This document shows positions 26,958-35,389 of a stretch of 64,000 nt of DNA, piece by piece (within the stretch, counting starts at the first letter, position 1; every line of letters starts with the position of its first letter). The DNA is taken from NCBI RefSeq assembly GCF_001042695.1, contig NZ_AP012334.1, forward strand, positions 1,488,001-1,552,000. Reading direction: 5' to 3'. The notes under the pieces are model-generated. The model was not told the origin of the DNA and ran no database searches. It saw nothing but the letters and a program-made list of their open reading frames with translations. Position numbers and translations under genes: made by a program. The stretch is from Scardovia inopinata JCM 12537 (GTDB taxonomy: Bacteria > Actinomycetota > Actinomycetes > Actinomycetales > Bifidobacteriaceae).

Positions 26958-28010
26958 TCACTTAGAACCAACTGCCGCAGAGGAGGGAACTACCTGCTGA
27001 TTTTTCATTTTCAGCATCCTCTTCTTCCTTGCTTTTTCAGCTTTTTCCTGGCTTCGCTCTTCAGTCAGAGCCCCCTGCAGATCACGGTTAAGAATCAGAT
27101 GCTGGTAAAGAAGAGCAATAATGAGAGAGATGAAGAAGAGAACAACGGCAACAGCATTGCCATAACCATAATTGCTGGCCAGACGCCCCTCACGAACCAT
27201 ATAGGTTGCCATAGTAGAGGTGCCGGCAACGCTTGATACATACTGCCCCCAAATAATATAAACCAGGTCGAAAAGCTGGAGGGAGCCAATAATAGACATA
27301 AAAGCCCAAATACGGATTGTCGGTCCCAGCAGGGGCAGGGTGATGCTCCACTGCTGACGCCAGAATCCGGCCCCGTCTACCCGGGCGGCTTCATAGAGCT
27401 CATCGGGAATGGACTGCATGCCGGCGAGCATGAGGATGACGGCAAATCCTATATATTTCCAGGTGATAACAAAAAGAAGGGTCCAGATAGCTATTTTAGG
27501 ATCAGAAATCCAGTCTGCCCCATGCAGACCGATTTTCTTCAGGAAATCGTTGATGGCTCCGTTTGACTGAAGCATCAGCCCCCAGCCGGTTCCCACAATC
27601 ACCTCAGACACAACATAAGGTACAAAAATCAGGGTCCTGATGATGGCCCGCCCCTTAAACTTCTGGTTCAGCAGGAGGGCAAAGAGGATGGCCAAAGGTC
27701 CCTGGGCAATCAGGGAAAGAATGGCAATAAGAAAAGTATGCCCTACAGCCTGCTGGAAGTTAGGATCAGAAAAAATAATTTTATAATTATCAAAGCCTAT
27801 AAACTGGCCGGTTACTGTGGGATTTCCATACCCCTTCCACCTGAAGAACCCATAATATGCTGCCATAATCACAGGCAGAATAACGAATCCCAGAAAAAGA
27901 ATCAGGGCTGGAAGAGACAGAACGGCAATCTCTACTCCTTTAAGGAAGGAATCATTTTTCCACAGAGAGTTCTTTTTGATAACGGTCTGTGATGATGCAC
28001 TAGTTGACAT
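26958..28010 (-). CDS. ABC sugar permease, MalF type, module C
   Basis: A 350-residue permease with a cytoplasmic N-terminus, about six helices and the EAA loop ELYEAARVDGAGFWRQQWSI. The C-terminal tail is unusually basic (RSQEKAEKARKKRMLKMKN). It lies nine bases before the interrupted partner permease and about 190 bp after the binding-protein gene, with a strong stem-loop in the gap. Confidence 0.88.
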   Translation of the reverse strand: MSTSASSQTVIKKNSLWKNDSFLKGVEIAVLSLPALILFLGFVILPVIMAAYYGFFRWKGYGNPTVTGQFIGFDNYKIIFSDPNFQQAVGHTFLIAILSLIAQGPLAILFALLLNQKFKGRAIIRTLIFVPYVVSEVIVGTGWGLMLQSNGAINDFLKKIGLHGADWISDPKIAIWTLLFVITWKYIGFAVILMLAGMQSIPDELYEAARVDGAGFWRQQWSITLPLLGPTIRIWAFMSIIGSLQLFDLVYIIWGQYVSSVAGTSTMATYMVREGRLASNYGYGNAVAVVLFFISLIIALLYQHLILNRDLQGALTEERSQEKAEKARKKRMLKMKNQQVVPSSAAVGSK

Positions 28011-28077
28011 ATAAGCTCCTATGTCCTCTGTCAGGCTGACGGCGCTGGCAGCGATGGCGATTGAATTCCTGAAGCGG

Positions 28078-28109
28078 CTGGGGCAGCAGAATAGTGTCTG
28101 CTGCCCCAG
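28078..28109. terminator. Strong intercistronic stem-loop
   Basis: CTGGGGCAGCAGA and TCTGCTGCCCCAG form a perfect 13-bp GC-rich stem with a six-base loop between the binding-protein and permease genes. There is no T-run, so it probably stabilises the upstream mRNA or causes partial termination, giving more binding protein than permease. Confidence 0.55.
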
Positions 28110-28202
28110 GCCAGCCTTCTGACAGGGAAGGATTCAGGATTCAGCCGGGCACTGAGGCCGAGCAATCCGACTGCGAACTCGGCATTTGCGCTTACTTGCT
28201 CT

Positions 28203-29492
28203 TTACTTTTGAGCAGCAGCGTTCGTTGCCGATACAATCTGTTCAGGTGTTCCCTTTCCGGCCAAAAGATTCACCACGGCTTCATTCATGGCATTGCCAA
28301 CATTGGAGCCGAACTGGGTATCAAGGTACTGATACATGGCGGGAGCTTTACTGTAGTACTTAAGAACATCTTTCAGGGCAGAGTACGTTACCACACCCTG
28401 AGCCTGAGTGTTGGCAGGAATGGTGTGGAAGGCATTGGCATAGGCTTCCTGATTCTCTTTCTGCGCTGCGAAATTCAGGAAGTCTGCTGCTTCTTTGGGA
28501 GCATGGATGTAAACAGCATAGCCGTCGGATCCACCCATCATGGCTCCCTTTTCTCCTTTGCCTCCAGGGACTTCAGGGAAGGGGAAATAGCCTAGATCGG
28601 GAACCAGCTTCTTATCGGGAGTCAGATCGCCCATAACACCAGGATCCCAGGTTCCCATCAGCTCCATGGCTGCCTTGTGATTGGCCACCAGACCTGCCGA
28701 AGAACCAGCACCCTGTTGAGCAGAAGTGGTAAGGAATCCTTCATTGAAAGGCTTGATATCAGCGAACTTCTTCACATCGTGTCCGGCCTTGGCCCAGCAG
28801 GGATCGGTGAACTTCATGGTCTTCATGGTCGTGGCGAAAGTTGCATCTGAGCATTCCCGCAAAGCAAAGGAATAATACCAGTGAGCAGCAGGCCAGGCGT
28901 CCTTGGCTCCCAGAGCGATGGGCGAGATCCCTGCAGCTTTGAGCTTCCTGACAACACTGTAGAGATCATTGATCGTAGTAGGAACTTTGCTGATTCCCGC
29001 CTTCTTGAAAAGATCTTTGGAATACCAAAATCCTTCAGGCTGAGTAGTCATGGGAACGGCATATACCTTATTATCAAAGGTTACTCCCTTTAAAGCTGCT
29101 GCGTGGTTAGTCCTGACATTGTCAGAAATTAAGTTAGTCAAATCCATAAGCTGGCCGGCATCGGCCATGTCCTTGGTTTTCTGACCGCCGCGGGCAAGAA
29201 AGATATCAGGTGCCGACTTCTCATCCTGCAAAGCAGTCTGCAGTTTGCCGTCCAGATCTTCATTCTGAATGGTCTGAATCCGAATGTCGACTGTAGAATG
29301 TTTCTTTTCGAAAGCTTTCGCTACCTTTTCCCAGTAAGCTTTCCCTTCACCAGTAGTGGAATTATGCCAGAAAGTGATAACAGTTTTACCATTAGATTCA
29401 CCGCTGGAATCACCACTGCCGCATGCTGAAATTCCTGTTAACATTGCCATGGAGAGCACCAATGCCCCCACAGCCTTGAGCCGAAACTTCAT
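28203..29492 (-). CDS. Sugar-binding lipoprotein of module C
   Basis: About 429 residues with a lipoprotein signal peptide and lipobox LTGISACGSG, then a Ser/Gly-rich linker and a family-1 solute-binding fold (TVITFWHNSTTGEG at its start). The ATG at 29492 is chosen because AAAGGAGACACA precedes it; a longer frame adds six residues. It is the first gene of module C, divergent from the LacI gene at 29729, and its leader carries a 15-bp inverted repeat. The ligand is unknown; the GH43 downstream suggests an arabino- or xylo-oligosaccharide. Confidence 0.9.
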   Translation of the reverse strand: MKFRLKAVGALVLSMAMLTGISACGSGDSSGESNGKTVITFWHNSTTGEGKAYWEKVAKAFEKKHSTVDIRIQTIQNEDLDGKLQTALQDEKSAPDIFLARGGQKTKDMADAGQLMDLTNLISDNVRTNHAAALKGVTFDNKVYAVPMTTQPEGFWYSKDLFKKAGISKVPTTINDLYSVVRKLKAAGISPIALGAKDAWPAAHWYYSFALRECSDATFATTMKTMKFTDPCWAKAGHDVKKFADIKPFNEGFLTTSAQQGAGSSAGLVANHKAAMELMGTWDPGVMGDLTPDKKLVPDLGYFPFPEVPGGKGEKGAMMGGSDGYAVYIHAPKEAADFLNFAAQKENQEAYANAFHTIPANTQAQGVVTYSALKDVLKYYSKAPAMYQYLDTQFGSNVGNAMNEAVVNLLAGKGTPEQIVSATNAAAQK

Positions 29493-29521
29493 TGTGTCTC
29501 CTTTGAACAATGATATAGGTT

Positions 29522-29559
29522 AAAACTACGAAAGGTGTATTTTCCTTTCGTAGTTTTAT
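29522..29559. promoter_or_regulatory. 15-bp perfect inverted repeat in the leader of module C
   Basis: TAAAACTACGAAAGG, eight bases, then CCTTTCGTAGTTTTA, ending 30 bp before the binding-protein start. Read on the minus strand it is a stem-loop ending in TTTTA just before the ribosome site, so it could act as an attenuator. It could equally be a LacI operator: the related word TTTCGAAA occurs twice more in this divergent region, at 29569-29576 and near 29662-29676. Confidence 0.5.
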
Positions 29560-29728
29560 TTTAGCAACTTTCGAAAATTATTGCTGACAATACGAACCGA
29601 GGCCACCCCGATAAATCCCTTTAATTCCAACGAGAATCATCTATTTATAGGAAATATTGGCTCTCGAAAGTTTCGAATTCTTCTATAATAAATAGAAATA
29701 ATCAACAGAAAAAGTATCTTATCAAGAA

Positions 29729-30778
29729 TTGCGAGTTACCGTGCAAAAATCCTCCCCTTCTGCCCCGGCAAACAAACCCACTCTTACTGAAATTGCTGAT
29801 GCTCATGGATATTCCTTATCAACCGTTTCAAAGGTTCTTAACGGTTATAGTGATGTCTCCTCCCAAACTAGAAAAAAATTGGGAACAATTCTGAGAGAAT
29901 CGGGTTACACTCTGACCAGCCGGACGCGTAGAACAAGCAATACGATTGAAGTCGTTTCTCAAACCGTCGACAACATGTGGTCCTTGGAAATTCTGAGAGG
30001 AATTATAAAAACCAGTTCCAGCATGGATTACTCGATCGTTCTAACCGAAAGCCAGGACCGACTCCGCCCCAATGCAGGTTGGATCGATGATGTTATCCGT
30101 CGCCGTCCCCATGGGATTATTCTTATCTTCTCCGACCTTATTCCAACAGAACGCGAGCGCCTGAATTCTATGGATATTCCTTACGTTATTCTTGACCCAG
30201 CAACAAAAAACATGCTCACCGATAGCCACTCGGTTCAGGCAGACAACTGGACCGGCGGCATTCTAGCTACCCAACATTTACTCTCTTTAGGACATAGAGA
30301 AATCGGCATTATTACAGGACCTTTATCCATTATGTGCTCCCAGGCCAGGCTTGATGGATATAAAACAGCCCTGAGCAAAACTGGAGTTGAGTTTGACCCT
30401 AATCTGGTCAGAGAGGGAGACTTTCTTACTCCCGGAGGTAAGGAATGCGCCATGTCTCTTCTGACTGAAGAACACCCTACAGCAATCTTTGCTTGCAACG
30501 ATCTGCAGGCTCTGGGGGTGTATGAAGCAGCCCGGCAGCTGGGAATACGGATTCCTGAAGATCTGTCCGTAGTAGGATTCGATGATCTTCAAATGACAGA
30601 AATTGTAAGCCCTCCCCTGACGACAGTCCGTCAGCCCTTGGAAGAAATGGGTTCCACAGCTACGGAGATGATTATCAATTTTGATAAGAGAATGCCTCAC
30701 GCGATCCAATCAAGAATTTTGCCAACAACCCTAGTACGACGGAAAAGCACCAGAGAACTCTCTAAACGGTTCTGCTAA
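29729..30778 (+). CDS. LacI-family transcriptional repressor, module C
   Basis: About 349 residues with the DNA-binding head PTLTEIADAHGYSLSTVSKVLNG and the hinge region, followed by a two-lobed sugar-binding domain (GIITGPLSI, IFACNDLQALGVYEAA, VVGFDDLQM). It is divergent from the module C importer and most likely represses it. The start is uncertain: TTG at 29729 or GTG at 29741; a TATAAT lies at about 29685. It is not close in sequence to the module B LacI, so the two modules probably answer to different sugars. Confidence 0.87.
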   Translation: MRVTVQKSSPSAPANKPTLTEIADAHGYSLSTVSKVLNGYSDVSSQTRKKLGTILRESGYTLTSRTRRTSNTIEVVSQTVDNMWSLEILRGIIKTSSSMDYSIVLTESQDRLRPNAGWIDDVIRRRPHGIILIFSDLIPTERERLNSMDIPYVILDPATKNMLTDSHSVQADNWTGGILATQHLLSLGHREIGIITGPLSIMCSQARLDGYKTALSKTGVEFDPNLVREGDFLTPGGKECAMSLLTEEHPTAIFACNDLQALGVYEAARQLGIRIPEDLSVVGFDDLQMTEIVSPPLTTVRQPLEEMGSTATEMIINFDKRMPHAIQSRILPTTLVRRKSTRELSKRFC

Positions 30779-30843
30779 ATCTTCTCCTAGTCTGCTGTTC
30801 CGCTACTGATCCTTTGCTGTTCTTTCCCCAAATCAACGACATT

Positions 30844-31296
30844 CTAGCTACCAGCGCCTTCCCCGATCAACCCATTGATCTCATCAGTCAATTCCTTTAA
30901 GGTGATGCGGGACATTTGGTCTTCGATTACCAGCTGAATCTGATGGTACTTTTCATTGAGCACAGTTTGAATGTTCGCCCCTACAGGACAGCTCCGGCTG
31001 GTGTGCCGGTCGGGCTGCAAAAGATCGTTGGTGCCAGGCAAACTATGGAAAATATCCAGAAGTGTAATATCTTTCAGGGGACGAATAATAACGGGGTCAG
31101 CTTTCCCCCGATGGCTACTTATAAGGCCGGCTTTCTTTAGATTGCTCATGATCTTACGCACAGCGCTGGGATTAGTATTGACGCTCTGCGCAATCGCTTC
31201 ACTGGTCAACTGATCAGGGTTATGCTTAATTGCCAGGTAGAGCATAATATGAACACTGTCACTCAATTGAACAGACTGCTTCATGGCCTTCCTCAT
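30844..31296 (-). CDS. Rrf2-family transcriptional regulator
   Basis: A 150-residue protein with an N-terminal winged helix: VHIMLYLAIKHNPDQLTSEAIAQSVNTN, SAVRKIMSNLKKAGLISS. The later segment has only one Cys (SRSCPVGANI), so the three-Cys iron-sulfur site of IscR or NsrR is absent; it is closer to the YwnA-like cluster-free branch. It is divergent from the lactate-oxidase-like gene, 145 bp apart, and may regulate it in response to oxidative or redox signals. Confidence 0.78.
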   Translation of the reverse strand: MRKAMKQSVQLSDSVHIMLYLAIKHNPDQLTSEAIAQSVNTNPSAVRKIMSNLKKAGLISSHRGKADPVIIRPLKDITLLDIFHSLPGTNDLLQPDRHTSRSCPVGANIQTVLNEKYHQIQLVIEDQMSRITLKELTDEINGLIGEGAGS

Positions 31297-31441
31297 ATTT
31301 CCTTAGCTAGAGTACGTGTAATATCTGTTTCTATTATTACATGTATAAATTAAAAAGACAAGAATCTGACAAATTTTCTTATGTCTTTCTATAGTTGTAT
31401 AAAATAAAAATACATATAAACCTATCAGGAAGGAATGTATT

Positions 31442-32548
31442 ATGACAGTAACTAACGGCTACCAGCAATCCGATTTTGAACGTCCTCTCGATATTCTCAA
31501 CCTTCCCAGCCTGGAAAAAGAAGCGCAGAAGATTATTCCTGCTGGCGGTTTCGGCTATATTACCAGTGGTGCAGAGGATGAATGGACTTTGCGCGAAAAC
31601 ACCAAAGCTTTTGACCACGTGCAGATTGTCCCCCGCTCTTTGAATGATATGGAGAATCCTTCTACAGAAACGTCCGTCTACGGAATCCCCATGAAGATGC
31701 CTATTATGATGTCTCCAGCAGCGGCTCAGGGCCTGGCTCATGCCAGGGGAGAAATGGCAACTGCGGAAGGAATGGCTGCCGCAGGAACCATTATAGCTCA
31801 AAGTACCTATGGGAATACTACCATCGCAGACACAGCACGGGCAGGAAAGGGAGCTCCCCAATTCTTCCAGCTTTATATGAGCAAGGATTGGAATTTCAAC
31901 AAGGCTCTGCTGAATGAGGCTGTACAGGCGGGAATCAAAGCAATCATCCTCACCGTAGATGCTACTGTAGGCGGTTACCGCGAAGCAGATAGGATCAACA
32001 ATTTCCAATTCCCCTTGTCTATGGCTAATCTTGAAAGATACGCCAGTGTTGATGGTGAAGGCAAGGGTATCAGCGAGATTTACGCAGCAGCGGCTCAGAA
32101 AATTGGCCCTGATGATGTAAGGCGCATAGCAGAATACACGCATCTACCAGTTATTGTGAAAGGAATTCAAGATCCTGAAGACGCCGAGCGGGCTATCCAG
32201 GCAGGCGCTCAAGGAGTGTGGGTTTCCAATCACGGCGGTCGCCAGCTCAACGGGGGTCCAGCGTCCTTTGATATGCTGAAATCTGTAGCAGATCAGGTTA
32301 ACCATCGTGTGCCCGTATTCTTTGACAGTGGTATCCGTCGTGGTTCTCATGTTTTCAAAGCCTTGGCAAGCGGGGCGGATATAGTGGCGCTAGCCCGGCC
32401 AGTAATTTTCGGATTGGCTCTGGGCGGCGCTCAAGGCGCACAAAGTGTTGTTGAGCACCTTAATGATGAGTTGAAGATTGACATGCAATTAGCAGGAACC
32501 AAAACTATCGATGACGTAAAGCATGCTAAGTTGGTGCGTTCCCGCTGA
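31442..32548 (+). CDS. FMN-dependent alpha-hydroxy-acid oxidase (lactate-oxidase-like)
   Basis: A 368-residue enzyme of the alpha-hydroxy-acid oxidase family, the usual length for lactate oxidase. Family features are MMSPAAAQGLAH (FMN site), ILTVDATVGGYREADRIN, the catalytic SNHGGRQLNGG with its His and Arg, and FDSGIRRGSHVFKALASGAD (FMN phosphate). It would oxidise L-lactate to pyruvate with O2 and make H2O2; a mono-oxygenase or another 2-hydroxy acid cannot be ruled out. AGGAAGGA lies in front of the ATG. It stands alone, divergent from the Rrf2 regulator. Confidence 0.85.
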   Translation: MTVTNGYQQSDFERPLDILNLPSLEKEAQKIIPAGGFGYITSGAEDEWTLRENTKAFDHVQIVPRSLNDMENPSTETSVYGIPMKMPIMMSPAAAQGLAHARGEMATAEGMAAAGTIIAQSTYGNTTIADTARAGKGAPQFFQLYMSKDWNFNKALLNEAVQAGIKAIILTVDATVGGYREADRINNFQFPLSMANLERYASVDGEGKGISEIYAAAAQKIGPDDVRRIAEYTHLPVIVKGIQDPEDAERAIQAGAQGVWVSNHGGRQLNGGPASFDMLKSVADQVNHRVPVFFDSGIRRGSHVFKALASGADIVALARPVIFGLALGGAQGAQSVVEHLNDELKIDMQLAGTKTIDDVKHAKLVRSR

Positions 32549-32607
32549 TCAATATAACGTCTAGCTGCCGATACCAGGCAACAGAGCATACTGAACATTT
32601 ATATTTA

Positions 32608-32680
32608 CCTGATTTGCCAATTTTATCGTTACAGTCTGGCTATATAAGAATCCTGATTTGCCAATTTAATCGTTATAACT
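32608..32680. repeat. Two direct copies of an IS30-end-like sequence
   Basis: CCTGATTTGCCAATTTTATCG at 32608 recurs 44 bp on at 32652 with few changes over about 29 bp. The second copy runs into the stop codon of the IS30 remnant, so both are probably right-end sequences of nested or successively inserted IS30 copies. Confidence 0.5.
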
Positions 32681-32835
32681 TGGTGCGGTAGAAGTCATAA
32701 ATTTCCTGCCGTGTTTTATAGTGTAGACTCTTGCGGGGAATACGGTTCCGTTTAACTGCCACATAGCGTATATATGAGTCTTTGACCATGTTGAAATTCA
32801 TCGTTTTGGGCAGTTCACTACGCCTAAATGCTGCT
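32673..32835 (-). pseudogene. IS30-family transposase, C-terminal remnant
   Basis: The minus strand reads FNMVKDSYIRYVAVKRNRIP then RKSLHYKTRQEIYDFYRTKL and stops. NRIPRKSL-YKTP is the standard end of IS30 transposases. The N-terminal and catalytic parts are missing; the frame fades above about 32835. Confidence 0.7.
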
Positions 32836-32903
32836 CAGCAAAGACTTTTGTGCAAGAAATTAAGAATATTCTTGCAGATCAGCTATGAAAAGAGAGAATA
32901 AAA

Positions 32904-33120
32904 ATGGAAGTACAAAACCTATCTATTGTTTGTGATGGAATTGATACACGGGGGAGATTCCTTAAAAAATTTACTCGGAGAGGTGAAGATATTTCACCAA
33001 GCTTCCATTTGAATAGCCCCCCGAAGGAACCCAGACGATTGCTATTACATTAGAAGATGTAACGCATCCTATATTTGGAACAATAGCACATTGGACTATT
33101 TTGGATTTACCTGCTGCGAC
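32904..33120 (+). pseudogene. PEBP-like (YbhB/YbcL family) protein, frameshifted and truncated
   Basis: The frame opens MEVQNLSIVCDGI and contains GEDISPSFHLN, the family's conserved front; after a C-run near 33018 the frame must move by one base to continue as PEGTQTIAITLEDVTHPIFG and TIAHWTILDLPAAT, the conserved H-W-and-PA segment. One missing C explains the break. The C-terminal third is absent because the sequence runs into the phosphopantetheinyl transferase fragment. The function in bacteria is not settled. Confidence 0.65.
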
Positions 33121-33530
33121 ATTTGAGGAAGAGAGAGTTCTCGACTGGGCGTTGGTGTGTTCATCATGCACTTGAATCGATTGGTAAAAACGTTAGTTAT
33201 ATTGGTATAGGTGAAGGCGGCGAACCTCTTTTGCTAGAAAGCACAAGAGAAAGTATTTCCCACCGCCAATTTTATTGTCCCGCCGTTGTTTGTTCAGAAT
33301 CTGAGTTTTCTACTATAGGGATTGACATGGAAGAGAACGTTCCTTTACCTGATGGAGTTTTACAATTAATATGTTCCCAGAAAAAGGCTCATGTGCCGTC
33401 ATCGAATTTTAAGAATTCAAACGTACATTGGGGCAAGCTTTACTTCTTGATTAAAGAATCACTTATTAAAGCCTATTACATGCAAACTAGAATGCGGATA
33501 AGTTTTAATTCTTATCTTGATATCTCTTAA
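33121..33530 (+). pseudogene. 4'-phosphopantetheinyl transferase (EntD-like) fragment
   Basis: About 136 residues. REFSTGRWCVHHALESIGK, then GGEPLLLES, SISHRQFYC, the magnesium-binding GIDMEENVPLPDG and LYFLIKESLIKAYY follow the order of EntD-like transferases, in which Asp, Glu and the W-x-K-E-x-x-K motif bind coenzyme A and metal. The N-terminal part before REF is missing, and the end after the KES motif appears short. These enzymes attach the phosphopantetheine arm to carrier proteins. Joined to a broken PEBP gene, it is most likely inactive. Confidence 0.65.
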
Positions 33531-33691
33531 CAGTGCGAAACAGAGTTTCTGTACATTTTCCGGTGGAAAAACCGAAAGGATGTATTTTTTGGGGACACTG
33601 GACTATAATTGAGTCCCATAGTTGTGTTCAGCTTTCAAAAGTGAACAGATAATACAAAGTAAAGAATAGAAATTTCTTTAAGGATTGTACA

Positions 33692-35236
33692 GTGGAAAAG
33701 CAACACAGAATATTATTAATGCTTGTTAGCTTATGCGTAGCGGAAGCGATTATTTTCATCAATACCACTGCGTTCAATCTTGCTCTGCCGTCGGTTGCTG
33801 GCAGTCTTCATGCATCCACCGCCGCACAACAGTGGATGGTTTCTATATATTCTCTCTGTTTCCTTGCAATCTTATTGGTTTCCGGATTTTTTGGTGATTT
33901 GATTGGGTACCGGCGCGTATTGTTGTCTGGGCTTGTTTTATATGCTGTCGCAGCTGTTTTGGGAAGCGTGGCACACACTATTATTCTGGTTATTGTCGCA
34001 CGAGGTCTCTTAGGTCTCGCTGCAGGAATGTTTATACCAATGGGATTAGCTACAATTACATCTGTTGTCTCCCCAGGGGATAATAGTAAAGCGGTTACTC
34101 TCTGGACTGTTGCCGGCACTCTTGGTATTCCGCTCGGACCTGTTATCGGTGGGTTAATGACATTGCTAATGGGATGGCGCGGTCTTTTTGTTTTCGATGC
34201 TGTCGCAATTGTTATCGCATTAGTGCTCAACTATCTGTTTATGCCACGTCAACACCAATCTCATATACAAAATAATCAAAATAGGCAAAATCATCAGCTG
34301 AAAAACAGCAAAATATCTACACGCTTTCCAATTATTCAAGCAACTCTGATCGTTGTGGCGATGAGCGCACTGTCTGTTGGGCTGATTAATGCACAGACAT
34401 CGTTCCTCTCATTTACTACGCTATTTCCTTTGTGCTGTGGCATATTATTTGCTGTATCCTTCAGTTTTCTGACTCTTCATGCTAAGCACCAGCTTACAGA
34501 TTTGACACTTATGCGTTTCACGTCATTTCAGGTAAGCTCTATAGCACTGCTTCTGCTGAACTTTGTTGTGTTCGGAATTTCCTTTATTCTTCCTACATAT
34601 TTCCAGGAAGCGAAGGGGCATAATGCATTAATGAGCGGGATTATGCTTATGCCAATGATTCTATCTGCTATTGTAGGTGCGCTGCTGAGCAGGAATATTA
34701 TCGGCAGATTTGGAGAGAAAACAGCGTGCTTTATTAATTTGGCGTGTATAGGATTTGGTCTGGCTGTTATGGCGCTTGCAATCCACTTGGACTTATATAT
34801 TCTTCTTTCCCTCGGGCAAATTATTGCTGGCATTGGAATGGGTGCTGGACAGCCTGTAGCTTTTAGTTGGGCATTCGTAGACGTTCCTGTAGAGCGGATG
34901 GGTAAAGGCTCTTCTCTGCTCACTGTTTTCCAACAGCTCGGATCAATTCTGGGTATTGGTATATTTGGTTCCGTACAAGGTGCGCTCTATTTTCAGGAGC
35001 TCACGCGAGAGTTAAACAATACACGACTTACTGCTGCGCATACTATTACTATTTCGTTGCAGCAAGCAGGCAAAGTCAGCGGCGCAAGTGGGAAATTATT
35101 AAAAGTAAGTGCAATCAAAGCCTACGAAACTGCAGGATCAATTAATTTTGTTATAAGCGCGTTGGTTATTTTTGTGATACTGCTTATCCTTATTGTTTTA
35201 CTTCATGCGTGCAGTGTGAAGAAAAGTATACCTTAG
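33692..35236 (+). CDS. MFS drug-efflux transporter, DHA2/EmrB-QacA type
   Basis: A 514-residue membrane protein with about 14 predicted helices. Motif A appears as GDLIGYRRVLLSG, motif C-like Gly/Pro stretch as GTLGIPLGPVIGG, and GWRGLFVFD follows as in the DHA2 family. The linker near residues 185-215 is rich in Gln/Asn (HQSHIQNNQNRQNHQLKN). It should export hydrophobic compounds using the proton gradient. The start ATG or GTG region around 33692 is preceded by GGATTG. Short inverted repeats lie in front (GGACT...AGTCC at 33599; GTTCA...TGAAC near 33628), possible repressor sites. Confidence 0.85.
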   Translation: MEKQHRILLMLVSLCVAEAIIFINTTAFNLALPSVAGSLHASTAAQQWMVSIYSLCFLAILLVSGFFGDLIGYRRVLLSGLVLYAVAAVLGSVAHTIILVIVARGLLGLAAGMFIPMGLATITSVVSPGDNSKAVTLWTVAGTLGIPLGPVIGGLMTLLMGWRGLFVFDAVAIVIALVLNYLFMPRQHQSHIQNNQNRQNHQLKNSKISTRFPIIQATLIVVAMSALSVGLINAQTSFLSFTTLFPLCCGILFAVSFSFLTLHAKHQLTDLTLMRFTSFQVSSIALLLLNFVVFGISFILPTYFQEAKGHNALMSGIMLMPMILSAIVGALLSRNIIGRFGEKTACFINLACIGFGLAVMALAIHLDLYILLSLGQIIAGIGMGAGQPVAFSWAFVDVPVERMGKGSSLLTVFQQLGSILGIGIFGSVQGALYFQELTRELNNTRLTAAHTITISLQQAGKVSGASGKLLKVSAIKAYETAGSINFVISALVIFVILLILIVLLHACSVKKSIP

Positions 35237-35340
35237 TGGCCATACTTGTCTGCACGAACTGATATCGTTTATAAGAGTTAAATAACATTGCCCATATTGG
35301 ATGATGATTATCACTCCAATTAGCAAACAGAGGTCCTTAA

Positions 35341-35379
35341 GCAAAACGTCCAATAGGTTAACCCTATTGGACGTTTTGC
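35341..35379. terminator. Perfect 17-bp hairpin at the border of the two genome types
   Basis: GCAAAACGTCCAATAGG, loop TTAAC, CCTATTGGACGTTTTGC. It lies between the convergent MFS and glutathione-S-transferase genes and has A- and T-rich flanks of the stem suited to termination on both strands. Confidence 0.7.
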
Positions 35380-35389
35380 CAAGTAATAA

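Noticed and set aside
31379-32143. A 254-residue minus-strand frame opposite the lactate-oxidase-like gene
   Set aside because: Its text is Cys/Ser/His-rich without any domain, and the plus strand holds all FMN motifs with a good ribosome site.
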